Part shown: one piece after another, positions 9,081 through 17,491 of the stretch | Numbering within the stretch: position 1 is the first letter of the stretch | Layout of the letters: each line of letters begins with the position of its first letter | DNA from: a virus | Virus record (IMG/VR): IMGVR_UViG_3300042922_000286 | Span: 64,001-124,689 of that record | Direction: 5' to 3' (one strand) | Length of the DNA stretch: 60,689 nt | The notes under the pieces: model-generated | Told to the model about the DNA's origin: nothing | What the model saw: the letters and a program-made list of their open reading frames with translations, nothing else | Databases searched by the model: none | Program-made: the position numbers and the translations under genes

Positions 9081-9554
9081 TTACGGAGTGACAACCGTGT
9101 AAGTATGCAGATCGATATGGTACGGAATAACATCCCCCGCCACGCCGTCTTTCTCTGCATATCCAATCACGTTGTACACGCCGGCTGCGCTAGGCATTAC
9201 AACTGCTTTACCGCCAGCCTTAGCAGTCAAACGCTGGCCTGCGGTGACCGTACCTGCAAGCTCAACCGAGCCGATACGATCAAGCTGAACAGCGATGTGC
9301 TTACCTGCTTGACCCGAGGAACCTGCGACTGTGAGAGAACCATTGCCTCCACGGAGAGGGTCTTGTAAACGTTCGTCATTGCAGACAACACCTTTGATAA
9401 GCACGTTATCGGCAGTAGGCAGTCTAACCTCACCTTCACCTGCGAGTTCTACCAGACGGTACCGAGGAATCTCGTTTACGTTGGAGTTGTCAGGGTTTTG
9501 GTTAGACGCGGCAATCTTATAAGCCATTTGGAATCCAGTAACTTGACCTGCCAT
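9081..9554 (-). CDS. Capsid decoration / cement protein (DUF2190-like)
   Basis: A 157-residue beta-rich protein between the protease-scaffold gene and the capsid gene. The sequence contains AVQLDRIGSVELAGTVTAGQ and a run of short Gly/Ala/Val repeats (KAGGKAVVMPSAAGVYNVIG), the pattern of DUF2190-type structural cement proteins that stabilise mature heads. An AGGGAGTG site precedes the ATG. Family membership is judged by eye from the pattern and gene order. Confidence 0.7.
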   Translation of the reverse strand: MAGQVTGFQMAYKIAASNQNPDNSNVNEIPRYRLVELAGEGEVRLPTADNVLIKGVVCNDERLQDPLRGGNGSLTVAGSSGQAGKHIAVQLDRIGSVELAGTVTAGQRLTAKAGGKAVVMPSAAGVYNVIGYAEKDGVAGDVIPYHIDLHTYTVVTP

Positions 9555-9557
9555 TGA

Positions 9558-10997
9558 TTACTCACTCCCTTTTTCCGAGTATTTTTTCATCATCAGTTTG
9601 GTAGCCTCACCGATGTTGACGTTATGCTCCTTCGCATACTCAGCAGCTTTGTCAGCTACGAAGTTGCGGAATTCTACTTCGTCAGCAAAGTCTTCTTTAG
9701 ATTGAGGATCGGCGCTGCCCCGGCGAATCGAAGTACCATTAGGAGCGGAGAAACGAGCACCTGCAAACTTCTCCTGAACCTCGTTCTCGAAGCCCTCTTT
9801 AGCACCTTTGATCTCATCAATCGAAAGAGTATCGAGGAATTTGGTGAAGAGTTCAGCGTTGAATGCATTACCTTGTGCGCGGACACCTGCTTCGATAGTC
9901 GCGCTAATCAGGTCTTGACGGTAGGTTTCAGCCAGCCCCGCCTTCTCCGTCAACTGCTCATTAGCCGTAGTAAGCTCGCTGATAGTCTCATCCTTTTGGG
10001 ACAGTTGAGCTTCCAGATCAGTCACCTTCGTATTAGCAGTAGACAATTCCTGATCCTTAGTAGCCAGTTCAGCTTCTTTAGCAGACAATTGTTCCTGTAC
10101 GCCCGAGAAGGCTTGAAGTGCAGTAGTAAGTTCCTCAGGAGTTCCTGCCTTCACACCGAACTGTCCGAGAACCTCCAAGACTTTTTGCAATTCCATTTCC
10201 TGCTCACTCCTTTTTCTCAATTCTTGCGAACCGTTGGTTCGGTCGTCGGTATCAGTGAACAATACTGAACCGTCTTTGGTGTAGTATTGATAGATGGTTG
10301 CTTGAAGAGGTATGTCCTTGAAGTCCTCTACTAGATGTAGTTTAGTACCGTTATCAGAATCGCTAACACCATTGGCAGAAAAATCACTCTTGGTGATAGT
10401 TGCTCTGTTACATGCACCTGCGTACACTAGTGAGTTCTCTAGCAACTCCCCTTGCCCGTCCTTACCTACGATGACGTAGCACGTCTCGGCTTTGTCCTCA
10501 CCGTCACGACTTACCACATACTTCTCGCCCGGGTAGTGGCTGCAACTTCTCCAATCTCGAATATCGTTATTACAGATGGAGCACTCCCAACTGTGGGCAT
10601 TGAATCCGATAGACGTGTCGAAGATAGTACCTGCATCTATGCCCTTAGCAAGGTCATCTGTGGTCATGCCTCCCTGAGTATTACGCCCTAAGTCGATGTA
10701 GAACTTACCGTTAAGCGACACCATAGCATCGCCGCTATCGTTGGCCTCGTAAGACATTTCAGCGTCGAAAGAACGCCCAACAGGTAACGTGCGGCTGTTA
10801 TGGTTCATCAGCAAACCTACACCACGTTGAGTATCTTGTTGAAACTTAGTCAACAAGTTCGGGTGAAGCTTGGACGAATACGCCGTAACTTGGTTGTCGA
10901 TCATAAGGTTCTTGAAAACGTAACAGTTATCCTCAGTCAGAGCTACCTGCGTAAATCGATTGATCTTTGTTAATTCATCCTGTGTCGGTCTTGGCAC
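9558..10997 (-). CDS. Prohead protease fused to scaffold protein
   Basis: About 479 residues. The N-terminal half looks like an HK97-type (U35) prohead protease: a His in GVGLLMNHNSRTLPVG and a Ser in IFDTSIGFN would be the catalytic pair. After it come ECSIC and SCSHYPGEKY, a Cys/His pattern that could bind zinc. Residues about 265-360 form a long coiled coil (repeats such as LSAKEAELATKDQELSTA) expected of a scaffold, then a helical C-terminal part. The protease probably cleaves the scaffold and capsid N-terminus during maturation. Two GTG starts are possible; the one at 10997 has better spacing from AAGGGAGG. Confidence 0.75.
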   Translation of the reverse strand: MPRPTQDELTKINRFTQVALTEDNCYVFKNLMIDNQVTAYSSKLHPNLLTKFQQDTQRGVGLLMNHNSRTLPVGRSFDAEMSYEANDSGDAMVSLNGKFYIDLGRNTQGGMTTDDLAKGIDAGTIFDTSIGFNAHSWECSICNNDIRDWRSCSHYPGEKYVVSRDGEDKAETCYVIVGKDGQGELLENSLVYAGACNRATITKSDFSANGVSDSDNGTKLHLVEDFKDIPLQATIYQYYTKDGSVLFTDTDDRTNGSQELRKRSEQEMELQKVLEVLGQFGVKAGTPEELTTALQAFSGVQEQLSAKEAELATKDQELSTANTKVTDLEAQLSQKDETISELTTANEQLTEKAGLAETYRQDLISATIEAGVRAQGNAFNAELFTKFLDTLSIDEIKGAKEGFENEVQEKFAGARFSAPNGTSIRRGSADPQSKEDFADEVEFRNFVADKAAEYAKEHNVNIGEATKLMMKKYSEKGSE

Positions 10998-11080
10998 GGT
11001 CACACCTCCCTTAATCCGATGCTTTGTTTAGGATAGACAGTAACGCACGAAATACCTCTACTCCGTGCGCTATCTTACGT

Positions 11081-12526
11081 TTATCCACCGCTAGGTCTGG
11101 TAGCCCCCTGAGGCGTCCCGCCTTCGGAGGTCTTCGCGCTACCTTTCAACATCTCCATATTAGGTTCGGCTACGGACGGAGTACCAACTGCCTCGATTGA
11201 AGCCATGTCCTGATCTATCCAGCCTTGGTCGCGCTTGTATGCAATGTTCTGCAATTTGATCTGATTGAACTGCTCTTGTTCGAGTTCCGTTCTGATCTCG
11301 ATAGGCTCAAACTCAAACTGCACAATGCCCTGCTTGCCATTCATGTTCAGCATGATGGTGAGCGCACGACTGATAATCCGCGACACAACATCCTGCACGG
11401 CTTTAACGCCCGCCATGTACAGCTTGATCTCCAGCTTGGCAAAGGACTCTGTGTTACCCGAAGACCTTCTGCCCATGATTGTGGAGAGGGTCTTCAACCC
11501 TGCCATAATTTGATTGTCAATAACGGTCATCAGAGCCTCAGGATCGATCAGCGATCCGCCGCCGCTGCCGCCGCCGACAGTACCCATCTCGATAGAGTCA
11601 AAGTGAACGAACGTATCGTCAGGCTGCAACCCGTTGTACATCTCGATAACCTCTTGCAGCTTCGCCTTCAACCATGTAGCTTTCTTCTCTTCGTTGTTGC
11701 GGATATTGATAGGCACCCGGTTAAGCAGGACTTCCTCAAGGATTTTAATATCGAACCTCGGGTAGCCTTGGTTGTGAACGACAGCCTTGATGTCCTGCAA
11801 TACCTGAAGCTGAAACAAAATCATCTGCACCGCGTTGGTGAACGGGGAGCGCCCGTAAGGATCATCAATGCGGTCATCCAACGCTTCGTAAATGAATGTC
11901 GGAATATCCAAGCTGATCTTGTCCGTATCCTGATAGGGCACATAGCGATCTTGCTCGAACCTGAACGTAATTGTTGCAGGGTCAATAGGTGCTAGGAAGG
12001 CTACACCAGTAAGCGACGAAGCCAGCACCAACTCTAGCGAACCTGCACCCCGGGTCAGTACCGACAGCATGAGTTGATTAATGACCTTCTTGAGGGAGCG
12101 AGAGGACTCGAAGCGATTAATGTTGGGCAGTTCCAGCATTTGAAGGAACTGGTCAATTAGTTTTTTGCTTGCTGCGTCCTCTTTATCAGAGCCGACTTTC
12201 ATTACCTTGTACTTGAAGTCACAATTTCCGATCCGCAGGAAGTTCCACAAAGCGAACCCAAGGTCAGGGTGAGCATCCGACAAGATATCGATCAAACTGT
12301 CGAGGGAGGCTGATTGTAGCGAAGCCTCGTCCAGCATTAACTCCGACTGTGCTCTACGAGGCAGGTTACCGCCAGCACCGCCGCCGCCCATGGCGAACCG
12401 CGGAATAGTGGTACGGCTACCGCCAAAGTCAGGTACATCAGGGGCTTGGGCCGTGGCAGCGGCAAGCCGAGTAGGCTGCTGTTTCTTGCGCTTTCGGAAC
12501 GAGAAGAAATCTCTAATACTAGCCAA
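11081..12526 (-). CDS. Portal protein
   Basis: A 481-residue protein between the terminase region and the protease-scaffold gene. It begins with a basic leader (SFRKRKKQQP), then SDAHPDLGFALWNFLRIGN and later RSPFTNAVQMILFQLQVLQD, patterns typical of phage portals in which a dodecamer forms the DNA entry ring. The C-terminal region is Gln/Glu-rich and helical. The start is TTG, with AAGGAGG placed 8 nt upstream. Portal identity is supported by length, pattern and gene order. Confidence 0.85.
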   Translation of the reverse strand: MASIRDFFSFRKRKKQQPTRLAAATAQAPDVPDFGGSRTTIPRFAMGGGGAGGNLPRRAQSELMLDEASLQSASLDSLIDILSDAHPDLGFALWNFLRIGNCDFKYKVMKVGSDKEDAASKKLIDQFLQMLELPNINRFESSRSLKKVINQLMLSVLTRGAGSLELVLASSLTGVAFLAPIDPATITFRFEQDRYVPYQDTDKISLDIPTFIYEALDDRIDDPYGRSPFTNAVQMILFQLQVLQDIKAVVHNQGYPRFDIKILEEVLLNRVPINIRNNEEKKATWLKAKLQEVIEMYNGLQPDDTFVHFDSIEMGTVGGGSGGGSLIDPEALMTVIDNQIMAGLKTLSTIMGRRSSGNTESFAKLEIKLYMAGVKAVQDVVSRIISRALTIMLNMNGKQGIVQFEFEPIEIRTELEQEQFNQIKLQNIAYKRDQGWIDQDMASIEAVGTPSVAEPNMEMLKGSAKTSEGGTPQGATRPSGG

Positions 12527-12539
12527 TGGTTACCCCTCC

Positions 12540-13316
12540 TTAATCGATAATGTCGTCGATACGATGGAATATTTGTTTACGCGAATCCGCGAATATCTGC
12601 ACAGCACCGAACCCTATACTGTTCATTGCAAAGCCTTTTTGCTCTCCGTAGCCGCCATCGCCAACCGCGGTTCCTGTGTTAACGAACATCTGATGAATCT
12701 CGGCCAGCTCGTCGGAGTGCGGTTGCGGCACCATAACCTTGCGGTTGAATGACAGCAACTTGTGCGTGTGACCCATGAAGTACAGGTGTGCTATGCAACG
12801 TTCGCGCATACCGAGCAACCCGTTGATTACACTGCTCTCCTTGGTGCCCCCAGTTGACCCATGCCAAGCGTAAGCAGAGTAGGTAAGATTTGACCCAAGG
12901 TTGTAGTTTACAACGCCTGAGAATTGACCGTAGGCATCGTAGCGGTCTATACGGTGACAGAACTCTTGGACAATCTCGAACGAGGTGTCGCGGATTATCC
13001 TTTCTTCGTGATTACCTTCAACAACCAAATCAATGAGGTCTGCGTACGGCTTGAACTGCTCCACAGCGACTTCAAACTGCCGCTGAGTGGGATAAGACTC
13101 TTCGTATACCGAACGTCCCACAGAGGTCTTTGTGGCCACCTCCATGAGATCGCCCATGAGGACTACTCGGCAACGGTTACGGTTCTTACCTACGAAGCGG
13201 AGAGCGCGTTCAAGGTAGTGCGGGTTATAATGCTTATTGCCGTAGTGAATATCACCTAGCGGAACGATGTACATTGATTTATGGTCACCTTTGTAACCTG
13301 ATAGGAATTGTTTCAC
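12540..13316 (-). CDS. Calcineurin-like metallophosphoesterase
   Basis: A 258-residue metal-dependent phosphoesterase. The motifs are in order: LGDIHYGN (metal site), VLMGDLME, VVEGNHEERI, AWHGSTGG and MGHTHK, the full set of dinuclear metal ligands. Family members cleave phosphate mono- or diesters, or act as nucleases. Here it lies between the large terminase and portal genes, a common site for accessory genes in Bacillales phages. The start is GTG, about 11 nt after AAGGGGAGG. The substrate is unknown. Confidence 0.85.
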   Translation of the reverse strand: MKQFLSGYKGDHKSMYIVPLGDIHYGNKHYNPHYLERALRFVGKNRNRCRVVLMGDLMEVATKTSVGRSVYEESYPTQRQFEVAVEQFKPYADLIDLVVEGNHEERIIRDTSFEIVQEFCHRIDRYDAYGQFSGVVNYNLGSNLTYSAYAWHGSTGGTKESSVINGLLGMRERCIAHLYFMGHTHKLLSFNRKVMVPQPHSDELAEIHQMFVNTGTAVGDGGYGEQKGFAMNSIGFGAVQIFADSRKQIFHRIDDIID

Positions 13317-13376
13317 GCGGATATTACCTCCCCTTTGTGCGTATACTTGCGACTCTCTCTAGGTTAGACCGAAACT

Positions 13377-13398
13377 AAAAAAGCCGCCCGAAGGCGAC
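13377..13398 (-). terminator. Terminator with UUCG tetraloop
   Basis: On the minus strand GTCGCC pairs with GGCGGC around a TTCG tetraloop, followed by TTTTTT. It lies downstream of the large terminase gene and upstream of the phosphoesterase-portal genes, splitting the packaging genes from the head genes. Confidence 0.85.
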
Positions 13399-13480
13399 TC
13401 ATAGTTGCCAACGAAGTTGGCGACAGTTAAGTTTATAAAGCTTAAGTTCTAATTCTTAAAGATTATATAATTCTTAGGGG

Positions 13481-13585
13481 TCATTTTTTGACCCTTCGTA
13501 GGTTCATTTTTTGACCCTCGCAGTGTCACTTTTTGACCCTACGCAGGTTCATTTTTTGACCCTTCGTAGGTTCATTATCTGACCC
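13481..13585. repeat. Five direct repeats (TCATTTTTTGACCC), 22-23 bp period
   Basis: Copies begin at 13481, 13504, 13526, 13549 and 13572; the third reads TCACTTTTTGACCC and the last TCATTATCTGACCC. Between them is a less conserved TTCGTAGGT-like spacer. The period is about two helical turns, so a protein could bind all copies on one face of the DNA. The last copy overlaps the end of the large terminase gene. Confidence 0.85.
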
Positions 13586-15317
13586 TCATTACTCCACCTG
13601 TCTTTAGTTTGATGGAAGTTCCTCGTTGGGCACCTGCTAGAAGTGGCATGGAGAAGTGGGTAGGCGGTATAACCTCGTCCATAGTACATATCCACACAGC
13701 CCCAGCGCGGGCATCAGAAAAGTCCTTAGCCTTATCGGGGTCGTGGTCGATCTTATTGCCGTTGATAACCTTAAGGTACTTAAGTTCCTCATTAGCGTTC
13801 TTCCGATGACCGTCCTCATTCAACGTATGGTCAAGAAGCTCGATGCTATCCGTATAGATATAACCCTTGAAGTTCGTGTAGATTTGGACTTGGAACGGGT
13901 TCGAGAAGTTCTTGTCCTCCGCTTCCACGCCCATCGATATTAACCTTTGTACAACTTCTGCGGAGTTAAATTTATCGAACAACGCCTTCTTCACGTAGAC
14001 CTGAGAACAGATTTGCTCCAATATCTCGGCCACGTTCAGTAAGTCAACTGGGAGCCTGTCCTTTTTGGATGGCCTCCACTCCAAGATCAAATCCTCGACA
14101 GGCTTGTTTACCCATTTGGCCACTTCCTGACCGTTCTCATATATTAGCATCTCTGTAGGCTCGGCATGGTACAGGGTGATAACGTAGCTGTCGGTATTAA
14201 CACCGCCGTCGCCGCCAAGGTAGTAGGTAAATTGCGGGTCGAGTTGTAGATTGAATAATTCCAAGCCTATGAAATACCGCTGCTCTCCGCTTTGCAGGGT
14301 GCGTGTGGTGACCTTGTTTTGGATAATTAGGTTCGGACATTGCGACTGTTTACCGAGCTGGACTACGCCCATAATCTTTTCAGGGAACTGGAACAGACCT
14401 TCGGCCACCGCGGGCGGGATACACTCGTACTTAATCTGCGAACCTTCGGGGTCACGTTCATAGTCCTTATTAAGAGACTCTCGCTTGATCTTAGGGTTAA
14501 CTTCCCAAGACGCTCCTTTGGTGGCCCAAACTTTCGGGTCTTTCTGAACTATCGCCTCTCTGTACTTCCGCATCATGAAGTCCTCTGAGTGGCGAGGGAA
14601 CGAGATAAAGATCAGGAGCATACGTTCATTGTACCGAGATACCGCGGACGAACGGAGCGTAGAGTAGATATCCTCAGCCGCCTCGTACTCAAATCCCCCA
14701 ATCTCGTCAAAGATTACGACAAATGGGTTGAATCCCTCAAAAGAATCACCCTCGGAGTGAGCACTATGCGCGGTAATATTCTTGTAAAAACGTATCTGAT
14801 TCTTTGTAAGTTGGAACTCCTTCGGAGAGGTAGGGGCGCCATTAACCCGCTCAAACCACTTGCAGTTCATAATACGAGCTTTCAGCTTCTTAAAGAATAC
14901 ATTATTCGCTTGGTAGGCATTGATCGCTACGTTGATAAGGTCAATTGGTTCGTCCTGACCGAATCCCGCGAACTCCTGAGGGTTCGTGAGGCAACACAGC
15001 AGGTAGCAGACGTAGGCAAGAATCCCCGAGGCAAGGAAGTCCTTACCCGACCCTTTACCAAACATTACAACCATTTCCTCGACCTCTTGCAGGTCAACGG
15101 GGCAGTTATGCTTCTCACCAGTCAACTTCCACCAAATAACATCGTTTACCGCGTTGATAAGTTCTGTCTGCTTCCCGGGATATGGTGTCTCCTTGAGGTA
15201 TTCTACGAAGAAGGTCAGCAGGTCTACGGGGGTTTCCCTCCACAGACCTACGCTGGCCGTCTTACTTGCTGCCATATTCAAGAATGATTCAAATAGATTC
15301 TCTAACTTACTAGCCAT
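13575..15317 (-). CDS. Terminase large subunit
   Basis: A 580-residue DNA packaging motor. The ATPase Walker A is MFGKGSGKDF at about residues 86-95 and Walker B is VVIFDEIGGF; a later Asp-rich segment (YYLGGDGGVNTDSYVI) fits the start of the RNase H-like nuclease domain that cuts concatemers. The start ATG at 15317 overlaps the preceding gene by 8 nt. It pumps DNA through the portal and works with the small subunit encoded two genes upstream. Its 3' end runs into the repeat array and terminator. Confidence 0.9.
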   Translation of the reverse strand: MASKLENLFESFLNMAASKTASVGLWRETPVDLLTFFVEYLKETPYPGKQTELINAVNDVIWWKLTGEKHNCPVDLQEVEEMVVMFGKGSGKDFLASGILAYVCYLLCCLTNPQEFAGFGQDEPIDLINVAINAYQANNVFFKKLKARIMNCKWFERVNGAPTSPKEFQLTKNQIRFYKNITAHSAHSEGDSFEGFNPFVVIFDEIGGFEYEAAEDIYSTLRSSAVSRYNERMLLIFISFPRHSEDFMMRKYREAIVQKDPKVWATKGASWEVNPKIKRESLNKDYERDPEGSQIKYECIPPAVAEGLFQFPEKIMGVVQLGKQSQCPNLIIQNKVTTRTLQSGEQRYFIGLELFNLQLDPQFTYYLGGDGGVNTDSYVITLYHAEPTEMLIYENGQEVAKWVNKPVEDLILEWRPSKKDRLPVDLLNVAEILEQICSQVYVKKALFDKFNSAEVVQRLISMGVEAEDKNFSNPFQVQIYTNFKGYIYTDSIELLDHTLNEDGHRKNANEELKYLKVINGNKIDHDPDKAKDFSDARAGAVWICTMDEVIPPTHFSMPLLAGAQRGTSIKLKTGGVMRVR

Positions 15318-15513
15318 CAAAACCACCGCCTAGCTGATCGGGAATATCAATTCCCTCTTCATCGATATATTGCTCGGTCACTGTTTGCACAACGCCCCTG
15401 TTCTGTAATAGTTGCAGAGCCTTAACAAGCGGCAACGAATGCCCTTCCATAACCAATTTCCCGTCGATATACAAAGCCTCCCAATCAGGGAGGGACAAGA
15501 GATGAATATTCAT
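15310..15513 (-). CDS. Small hypothetical protein between terminase genes
   Basis: A 67-residue protein overlapping the small terminase gene by 4 nt and the large terminase gene by 8 nt, so it is surely translated in the same operon. The first half is beta-like (LPDWEALYIDGKLVMEGHSL), followed by a helix (VKALQLLQNRG) and an acidic tail. The pattern is seen in small packaging-region proteins but I recognise no function. Confidence 0.6.
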   Translation of the reverse strand: MNIHLLSLPDWEALYIDGKLVMEGHSLPLVKALQLLQNRGVVQTVTEQYIDEEGIDIPDQLGGGFDG

Positions 15514-16103
15514 TTCTTGTCACCTTCTTTGTTCCCTCCGCCGATCAGGTCAGCGAACCACTGCGTACCTTTGGCGGCGCGGAGACGCTCTGCAATTGTC
15601 GGGATTTTTTCAGGGCATTCATCACTCAGAGTCTCAATAACGACTTCCATGAACTTACGCACGTTGTCGTAGTCGTTAATCTCCCGTTGAATATCACCCA
15701 TATGCTTCAACATCTCACGCATCTCGGAGATGAGAGCCTTCCATGCGTAAGCATTGATTGGCTTATTCTTCTGCACCCAATCCTCTTCCATAGCGTTAAT
15801 GATGGCCTTCGTCTTCTCGTACATGGTCTTTACCTCGAAGATAACGTCCATTTGAGAATTGACCACCTCAACCATACGACGCTTCGAGTTGGACACGATT
15901 TCCTTGGTCACCGCGGGAACGGTGTCAAGAAAGCGCATCACGACAAATTTATCGATAGGATCGGCGGCGGGAACCTTGCCAGAGGCGTTCATCTCGTCCG
16001 CAATTTTCTGATAGGATAGGTTCTGCTGCCTGAGCGCAATAACGTCCTGCTCGATCTTGTATTTCACTATTTTCGATACTTGTACGATTCCCCCATTACT
16101 CAT
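15510..16103 (-). CDS. Terminase small subunit (putative)
   Basis: A 197-residue helical protein two genes before the large terminase. The N-terminal segment ALRQQNLSYQKIADEMNASG is a good helix-turn-helix, as in small terminases that bind the packaging site. The middle is a long helical stretch suited to ring oligomerisation, and the C-terminus is basic and flexible. The ATG at 16103 is preferred because AAGGAG lies 11 nt upstream; a GTG at 16112 is too close to it. Identity is inferred from the HTH and gene order. Confidence 0.65.
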   Translation of the reverse strand: MSNGGIVQVSKIVKYKIEQDVIALRQQNLSYQKIADEMNASGKVPAADPIDKFVVMRFLDTVPAVTKEIVSNSKRRMVEVVNSQMDVIFEVKTMYEKTKAIINAMEEDWVQKNKPINAYAWKALISEMREMLKHMGDIQREINDYDNVRKFMEVVIETLSDECPEKIPTIAERLRAAKGTQWFADLIGGGNKEGDKK

Positions 16104-16117
16104 TTGTCCCACTCTCC

Positions 16118-16387
16118 TTATTTGCCATCTTCGTCGTTATTCAACGACTCGACGTAATCATCAATTATCTTCGCGGCAAACGCTTGAATCTTTTCGTCAT
16201 CAGCAGTGTAGAGACCGCACCTCTTGATGTTAAACTCCACTTCAACATCCACCCGCCACTTATCCAAGGCTGCTTCTTCAATAGAGAGCAAGGCATCTCT
16301 GGTACTTTTGAACCTGACGCATTTGTGCTCAAACCGGCAGGTGTCACACAGGTGCTCAATCGTTACATCGATGTTATGGATTTGCAT
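16118..16387 (-). CDS. Small Cys-containing protein, first gene of packaging operon
   Basis: An 89-residue protein at the upstream end of the minus-strand structural block. It has a CDTCRFEHKC cluster that could hold a metal with a later Cys (KRCGLYT), followed by an acidic helical tail. The ATG at 16387 has a GAGGTGG site; the longer frame upstream has no site. Function unknown. Confidence 0.6.
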   Translation of the reverse strand: MQIHNIDVTIEHLCDTCRFEHKCVRFKSTRDALLSIEEAALDKWRVDVEVEFNIKRCGLYTADDEKIQAFAAKIIDDYVESLNNDEDGK

Positions 16388-16510
16388 TCCAACCACCTCG
16401 TCTCTCACGGTTCCTATCAAATAGGTTAGACCGATCACTTAACTGGCGCACCATTGTTGCGTATAGGTAATTAGAAGGACACCGTTGAAAAATTTTTTAT
16501 TACAGAAAGT

Positions 16511-16525
16511 ATAGGTACTACCTAT
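16511..16525. promoter_or_regulatory. 15-bp palindromic operator (ATAGGTACTACCTAT), copy 1
   Basis: A perfect palindrome around a central C, in the divergent region between the packaging block (minus) and the small plus-strand genes. A TTGAAA at 16485-16490 lies upstream. An extra half-site ATAGGTA is at 16463. The same motif recurs near promoters at 22524, 31396 and 57685. Confidence 0.7.
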
Positions 16526-16544
16526 ATAGAATGGGATGGTGTGT

Positions 16545-16709
16545 ATGGCGCATCAGTGGAGACGGGGTAACCAAAAAGGTCAAATTAACCGCAAGTCGCT
16601 AAAGCAAGTAGAGCGGCAGAGTGAAATAAACAAAAGGCTGACTGATCTCATGGAAGAAACAAGACGAAAGCGAGAGGGGGATCAGTATGAGAGTGAGGTT
16701 CGGTATTGA
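16545..16709 (+). CDS. Small basic protein (54 aa)
   Basis: A short frame right after the divergent operator. The product is rich in Arg, Lys and Gln (WRRGNQKGQINRKSLKQVER) and would be an amphipathic helix, perhaps binding nucleic acid. Its end overlaps the next gene by 23 nt. The ribosome binding site is weak (GGGATGG), so confidence is moderate. Confidence 0.45.
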   Translation: MAHQWRRGNQKGQINRKSLKQVERQSEINKRLTDLMEETRRKREGDQYESEVRY

Positions 16710-17049
16710 GCCGCAGATACGGTTCGGGTTCGGTATGACGGAGGACGGGTTCGAAGCAGACTATCTATTCTTCCGTTTTTCAGTTAAGAAACGGAATTAC
16801 TCGTGGGAAACAACGGAGCCGCGGCGGGTTGTCATTGCAGGGAGTTATCAAGAGTTCTTGGGGTGGTGCATCAGGTCGGGCCATAGTCCAAAGATGTTCA
16901 ATCTGATAGAGAACTCGCAGCAGTTGGTTGGGTTGAAGGGTAGACAGGTTGACGTGTATTACATAGGAACGTTCGCGCAAAACCCCATCTGTATGGATGT
17001 TGCATGGAACGAAATCGAATTTAGAAGGGAGATTTACTGCTATGAATAA
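16687..17049 (+). CDS. Hypothetical protein (120 aa)
   Basis: A 120-residue protein with a GAGAGGGGG site before its ATG. It is beta-rich with many aromatic and Arg residues (RFGFGMTEDGFEADYLFFRF). It overlaps the next gene by 8 nt. No family recognised. Confidence 0.6.
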   Translation: MRVRFGIEPQIRFGFGMTEDGFEADYLFFRFSVKKRNYSWETTEPRRVVIAGSYQEFLGWCIRSGHSPKMFNLIENSQQLVGLKGRQVDVYYIGTFAQNPICMDVAWNEIEFRREIYCYE

Positions 17050-17431
17050 AAACAAATTTAACAAGCTCCGCATGAATCACACCGAGGGCTTTGTAGTGTT
17101 CGAGATCACCTGCGAGAGGAGTGGCTCCGTAGAACATAGACTCCCATTCTATGGTATGGAAGAGTTGTATGTAATACTAAATGCTGTATTCAAGCGGCAG
17201 CATCGCTTAGTAATGGCCGACGTGTACAGCAGTTACGATGTGGACGAAATCATTCTCAGAGGCATCGAGATAGTAGGGTCGGATGCTACGGGGAACTCGA
17301 TTAAAGCGTGTGTCATGGATGAAGAGGGCGCTTACGCATATGCCGAACTCGATGAGAGCAAGGTCGATCAGGCCAATGTGGAACGGCTGAATAGGCTGCG
17401 GGAGCACTTGCGCGAAGGATTACGTATCTAA
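17042..17431 (+). CDS. Hypothetical protein (129 aa)
   Basis: A 129-residue protein; the ATG at 17042 is chosen because GAAGGGAG sits about 10 nt upstream and it overlaps the previous stop. A beta-rich N-terminal part is followed by a C-terminal helix (DQANVERLNRLREHLREGLR). No function recognised. It precedes the phosphatase gene by 60 nt. Confidence 0.65.
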   Translation: MNKNKFNKLRMNHTEGFVVFEITCERSGSVEHRLPFYGMEELYVILNAVFKRQHRLVMADVYSSYDVDEIILRGIEIVGSDATGNSIKACVMDEEGAYAYAELDESKVDQANVERLNRLREHLREGLRI

Positions 17432-17491
17432 TCCTTCGCCAGTACACCCGCTGCGGATTAGGGCTGGATACAACAAAAAGGTGGTGAGTAC

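Noticed and set aside
13481-13585. CRISPR array
   Set aside because: The units are short with 8-9-bp spacers that are themselves similar, and there is no cas gene; a protein-binding repeat array fits better.
14589-15287. A 232-codon plus-strand ORF opposite the large terminase
   Set aside because: It is the shadow of the terminase frame, which carries intact Walker A and B motifs.
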